A DNA stretch of 26,540 nt, taken from positions 1 through 26,540 of the forward strand of contig JAFUQW010000051.1 of NCBI GenBank assembly GCA_017472115.1, read 5' to 3'. The notes under the pieces are model-generated. The model was not told the DNA's origin and searched no databases. It saw only the letters and a list, made by a program, of their open reading frames with translations. Below are positions 23,986 to 26,540 of this stretch, piece after piece; positions within the stretch are counted from its first letter, which is position 1; each line of letters begins with the position of its first letter. This DNA comes from Bacteroidales bacterium (GTDB taxonomy: Bacteria > Bacteroidota > Bacteroidia > Bacteroidales > UBA932). The position numbers and the translations under genes were made by a program.

Positions 23986-26214
23986 CTATGCTTTCCAGAC
24001 TTTGAGATACTGCTGGAGTGCCCACATCTCGTCGCGGTAACGGGCGGCGGCCATGAAATCGAGGTCTGCGGCGGCTTTCTGCATATTGCGTTTTGCCTGC
24101 TCGACAGCCTTTTCCACCTGTTCGCGTGACATAGAGCGGATCACAGGATCCTGAAGGACAGCCGCAAGGTCGGCCTGGACATAACCGTCAACGTATGCCG
24201 AATTGGTCGCGCGTTTGGAGTCGTGCCCCAATCCGACGCTCACGCTGCCACGGCCGAGGTCGGTGGGATCAGGGATATATGTCGGATCGTCGTATGAATT
24301 CGCAGCGCTGACCTTGCCCGTGACGGTATTGGCCAGACGCGGATTCCTCTGCTTTCCAAGGTCATTCTGGACACCGGCCCATGCCTGACGTCCGTATGTG
24401 CTGCCACCGGATGCACCGGCTTCTTCCAGAAGCATATTCTTCTTCACCGCCACCTGGGTCGGTGTGATTCCGTGCAGCTTGTTGTACTCCATCTGCTTGG
24501 TTCGCCTGCGGTCGGTCTCATAAATCGTCTGCTGCATCGAGTCCGTGATGGTGTCGGCATACATGATAACAAGACCGTTCACATTCCGGGCTGCACGACC
24601 CGCCGTCTGAGTGAGGGCTCTTCCGCTTCTGAGGAAACCTTCCTTGTCGGCATCAAGAATGGCTACAAGGGATACGGTCGGTATGTCGAGACCTTCCCTG
24701 AGAAGGTTGACACCGACAAGAACATCGAAAAGGCCGTTCTTGAAGTCCTCTATGATCTCAACTCTCTCCATGGTATCCACATCGGAATGGATATAACGGC
24801 AACGGACTCCCATCTTGGTGAAATATTTCTCGAGTTCCTCGGCCATCCTCTTGGTGAGGGTCGTGACAAGTACGCGCTCGTCAAGCTCTTCCCTCTTGCG
24901 GATCTCCTCCATAAGATCATCGACCTGATTCTTTGTCGGACGCACTTCGATAGGCGGGTCAAGAAGTCCTGTAGGACGCACAACCTGCTCGACCACAAGA
25001 CCTTCCGACTTCTCGAGTTCATAGTCGGCCGGGGTCGCGCTCACGAACACCTTCTGGCCTGTTATAGCCTCGAATTCCTCAAACTTCAACGGTCTGTTGT
25101 CTGCAGCTGCAGGGAGACGGAAACCATATTCCACAAGCACGGACTTGCGCGAATGGTCACCTCCGTACATCGCCCTTATCTGAGGCAGGGTCACATGGCT
25201 CTCGTCTATGAAAGTAATGAAATCCTTAGGGAAATAATCTATCAGACAGAAAGGTCGCATTCCCTCGGAGCGTCCGTCGAAATATCGGGAATAGTTCTCG
25301 ATTCCGGGGCAATATCCCATTTCCTTGATGAACTCAAGGTCATATTCCACCCTCTGTTTGAGACGCTTTGCCTCAAGGTGCTTGCCGATCTCGTGGAAAT
25401 ATTCGCACTGAGCCGTCATATCATCCTGAATCATGCTTATGGCCTTGTTGCTTCGTTCCTTCGTAGTCACGAAATTGCCTGCCGGATAGATGAATATTTC
25501 GTCGATTTCCTCAAGGAATGCCCCGGAAAGCGGATCGATTATCGAGATCATTTCGACATCATCTCCAAAGAATTCAATTCTGACAGCATTTTCGCCATAA
25601 CCGATATAAATGTCAACCGAATCGCCTCTTACTCTGAATGTGCCACGCTTGAATTCAACCTCGGTGCGGCTGTAGAGCGCATCCACAAGCTGGTAGAGCA
25701 GGCGCGTCATGCTCCGCTGCTCTCCCCTCTTCACATGGACTGTCTGCGAATGGAAATCCTCAGGATTACCTATACCGTAAAGGCATGACACACTGGAGAT
25801 TACAATCACATCCCTCCTCCCGGAAAGAAGTGAGGACGCCGCGCTGAGCCTGAGCTTCTCTATCTCATCATTGATGCTCAGATCCTTTTCTATATATGTG
25901 TCTGTGACCGGAATATATGCCTCCGGCTGATAATAGTCATAATAGGAAACGAAATACTCGACTGCATTGTTCGGAAAGAACGACTTGAATTCGCCGTAAA
26001 GCTGGGCCGCCAGAGTCTTGTTATGGCTCAGGATCAGGGCCGGACGCTGAAGTTTCTCGATGACGTTGGCCATGGTGAATGTCTTGCCGGAGCCGGTCAC
26101 ACCGAGGAGCGTGACGGCATCGACTCCGTCATTCAGAGCATCACAGATGCCTTTTATCGCCGAAGGCTGGTCGCCTGATGGCTTATATTGCGAATCTATC
26201 TTGAACTTTGCCAT
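23986..26214 (-). CDS. uvrB: UvrB, excinuclease ABC subunit B
   Basis: 742 aa from ATG 26214 ([16 protein letters not shown]); the -7 box at 26223-26230 lies inside the longer frame from 26241, which rules that start out. UvrB recognises damaged DNA with UvrA and loads UvrC in nucleotide excision repair. Walker A is GVTGSGKT (38-45), the damage-probing beta-hairpin is [12 protein letters not shown] (about 92-103), Walker B region [21 protein letters not shown] and GRAARN follow, and the UVR domain (about 695-742, [17 protein letters not shown]) closes it. The linker between helicase and UVR domain is about 100 residues (594-694), much longer than about 40 in the 673-aa E. coli protein, and is rich in Gly, Ser, Asn and Asp. 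Confidence 0.97.
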   Translation of the reverse strand: MAKFKIDSQYKPSGDQPSAIKGICDALNDGVDAVTLLGVTGSGKTFTMANVIEKLQRPALILSHNKTLAAQLYGEFKSFFPNNAVEYFVSYYDYYQPEAYIPVTDTYIEKDLSINDEIEKLRLSAASSLLSGRRDVIVISSVSCLYGIGNPEDFHSQTVHVKRGEQRSMTRLLYQLVDALYSRTEVEFKRGTFRVRGDSVDIYIGYGENAVRIEFFGDDVEMISIIDPLSGAFLEEIDEIFIYPAGNFVTTKERSNKAISMIQDDMTAQCEYFHEIGKHLEAKRLKQRVEYDLEFIKEMGYCPGIENYSRYFDGRSEGMRPFCLIDYFPKDFITFIDESHVTLPQIRAMYGGDHSRKSVLVEYGFRLPAAADNRPLKFEEFEAITGQKVFVSATPADYELEKSEGLVVEQVVRPTGLLDPPIEVRPTKNQVDDLMEEIRKREELDERVLVTTLTKRMAEELEKYFTKMGVRCRYIHSDVDTMERVEIIEDFKNGLFDVLVGVNLLREGLDIPTVSLVAILDADKEGFLRSGRALTQTAGRAARNVNGLVIMYADTITDSMQQTIYETDRRRTKQMEYNKLHGITPTQVAVKKNMLLEEAGASGGSTYGRQAWAGVQNDLGKQRNPRLANTVTGKVSAANSYDDPTYIPDPTDLGRGSVSVGLGHDSKRATNSAYVDGYVQADLAAVLQDPVIRSMSREQVEKAVEQAKRNMQKAAADLDFMAAARYRDEMWALQQYLKVWKA

Positions 26215-26222
26215 AATCCTTG

Positions 26223-26230
26223 CAAATATA
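26223..26230 (-). promoter_or_regulatory. -7 box for uvrB
   Basis: Minus strand TATATTTG, perfect TAnnTTTG, ending eight bases before ATG 26214; the transcript would be nearly leaderless. Confidence 0.6.
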
Positions 26231-26265
26231 GCGAATATCATTCATTACCCTTTCAGAAAAATTAT

Positions 26266-26273
26266 TATCTTTG
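26266..26273 (+). promoter_or_regulatory. -7 box for the GGGtGRT/IscU-like gene
   Basis: TATCTTTG matches TAnnTTTG, 42 bases before the ATG at 26316. It is divergent from the uvrB box. Confidence 0.6.
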
Positions 26274-26315
26274 CGTGATTTTGAAAACAACGTTTTATAA
26301 AACAATAGTACTATT

Positions 26316-26540
26316 ATGGTTTATTCACATGAAGTGCAGCAGATGTGCTGCGTAAAGAAGGGCCCTAACCACGGTCCGGCTCCAATTCCTGAAGAAGGAA
26401 AGTGGGTAAAATCAAAGCAGATCACTGATATCTCAGGCCTTACACACGGTATCGGCTGGTGCGCTCCTCAGCAGGGTGCATGCAAGCTTACCCTCAACGT
26501 TAAGGAAGGTATCATCCAGGAGGCTCTCGTGGAGACTATC
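26316..26540 (+). CDS. GGGtGRT-type / IscU-like iron-sulfur scaffold protein, N-terminal part
   Basis: 75 codons from ATG 26316 to the window edge; the 3' end is missing. The sequence opens MVYSHEVQQMCCVKKGPNHG and continues APIPEEGKW, ISGLTHGIGWCAPQQGACKLT and LNVKEGIIQEALVETI. This matches, from memory, the Bacteroidota and Clostridia proteins annotated as iron-sulfur cluster assembly scaffold or GGGtGRT protein, which have an IscU/NifU-like domain. Four Cys are visible (11, 12, 52, 58 approximately). Function would be cytoplasmic Fe-S cluster assembly or delivery; the family is poorly characterised. Confidence 0.8.
   Translation, partial: MVYSHEVQQMCCVKKGPNHGPAPIPEEGKWVKSKQITDISGLTHGIGWCAPQQGACKLTLNVKEGIIQEALVETI

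Noticed and set aside
24472..25788. 438-aa open frame on the plus strand opposite uvrB
   Set aside because: It lies wholly antisense to strongly conserved uvrB motifs, has no recognisable domain and no promoter box; it is a codon-bias shadow.
26215..26241. Longer uvrB start at 26241
   Set aside because: The -7 promoter box at 26223-26230 lies between this ATG and ATG 26214, and conserved UvrB sequence starts only at the latter.
1..26540. CRISPR arrays, tRNA, rRNA, phage or transposase genes
   Set aside because: No regularly spaced direct repeats, cloverleaf sequences, rRNA-like sequence or DDE/tyrosine recombinase motifs were seen.

Overview
The window looks like a piece of a chromosome from a Bacteroidales bacterium (phylum Bacteroidota) of roughly 50 % GC. 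The support is: repeated -7 promoter boxes of the Bacteroidota type (TAnnTTTG) just upstream of genes, no Shine-Dalgarno sequences at most starts, and families typical of the phylum (GH95 fucosidase lipoprotein, S9 DPP IV, golvesin/amidase protein, GGGtGRT-type iron-sulfur scaffold, RecD-like helicase of about 480 aa). The species cannot be named from the sequence. I see no rRNA, tRNA, CRISPR, phage or insertion-sequence transposase; coding density is very high and the largest gap between genes is about 280 bases.

Layout. (1) Positions 1-3562, minus strand: an operon reading leftwards with an HprK/PEPCK-like kinase, an ABC exporter and a TrkH potassium transporter cut by the window edge. A divergent gene at 3636-4103 encodes a small S24/S26 (signal-peptidase/LexA fold) protein. 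Kinase, exporter and peptidase-like protein together resemble the accessory genes of a peptide modification and export pathway. (2) 4105-9979, minus strand: a second operon with an orphan HAMP-domain membrane sensor translationally overlapped with a second, complete TrkH, then a RecD-like helicase and a dipeptidyl peptidase IV. (3) 9980-10257: a gap holding a 197-base element bounded by near-perfect inverted repeats, with divergent promoters just outside both ends. (4) 10258-12690, plus: a GH95 alpha-L-fucosidase lipoprotein. (5) 12696-16150, minus: an operon of a secreted TPR protein, a HAD phosphatase and a YycJ-like metallo-beta-lactamase-fold hydrolase. (6) 16249-17271, plus: an M28-family protein that has lost several metal and catalytic residues. 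(7) 17334-23960, plus: four genes each joined to the next by a 4-base ATGA overlap: MsbA-like ABC exporter, VanZ-like membrane protein, a 1027-aa envelope amidase with an inserted golvesin domain, and a CyuA-like L-cysteine desulfidase. (8) 23986-26214, minus: UvrB with an unusually long linker. (9) 26316 to the end, plus: the beginning of a GGGtGRT/IscU-like iron-sulfur protein.

Several starts were moved downstream from the longest open frame, because the promoter box lies inside the longer frame or because a signal peptide or an overlap fixes a later ATG/GTG (DPP IV 6273, helicase 7717, TPR protein 16150, M28 protein 16249, amidase 19558, UvrB 26214).
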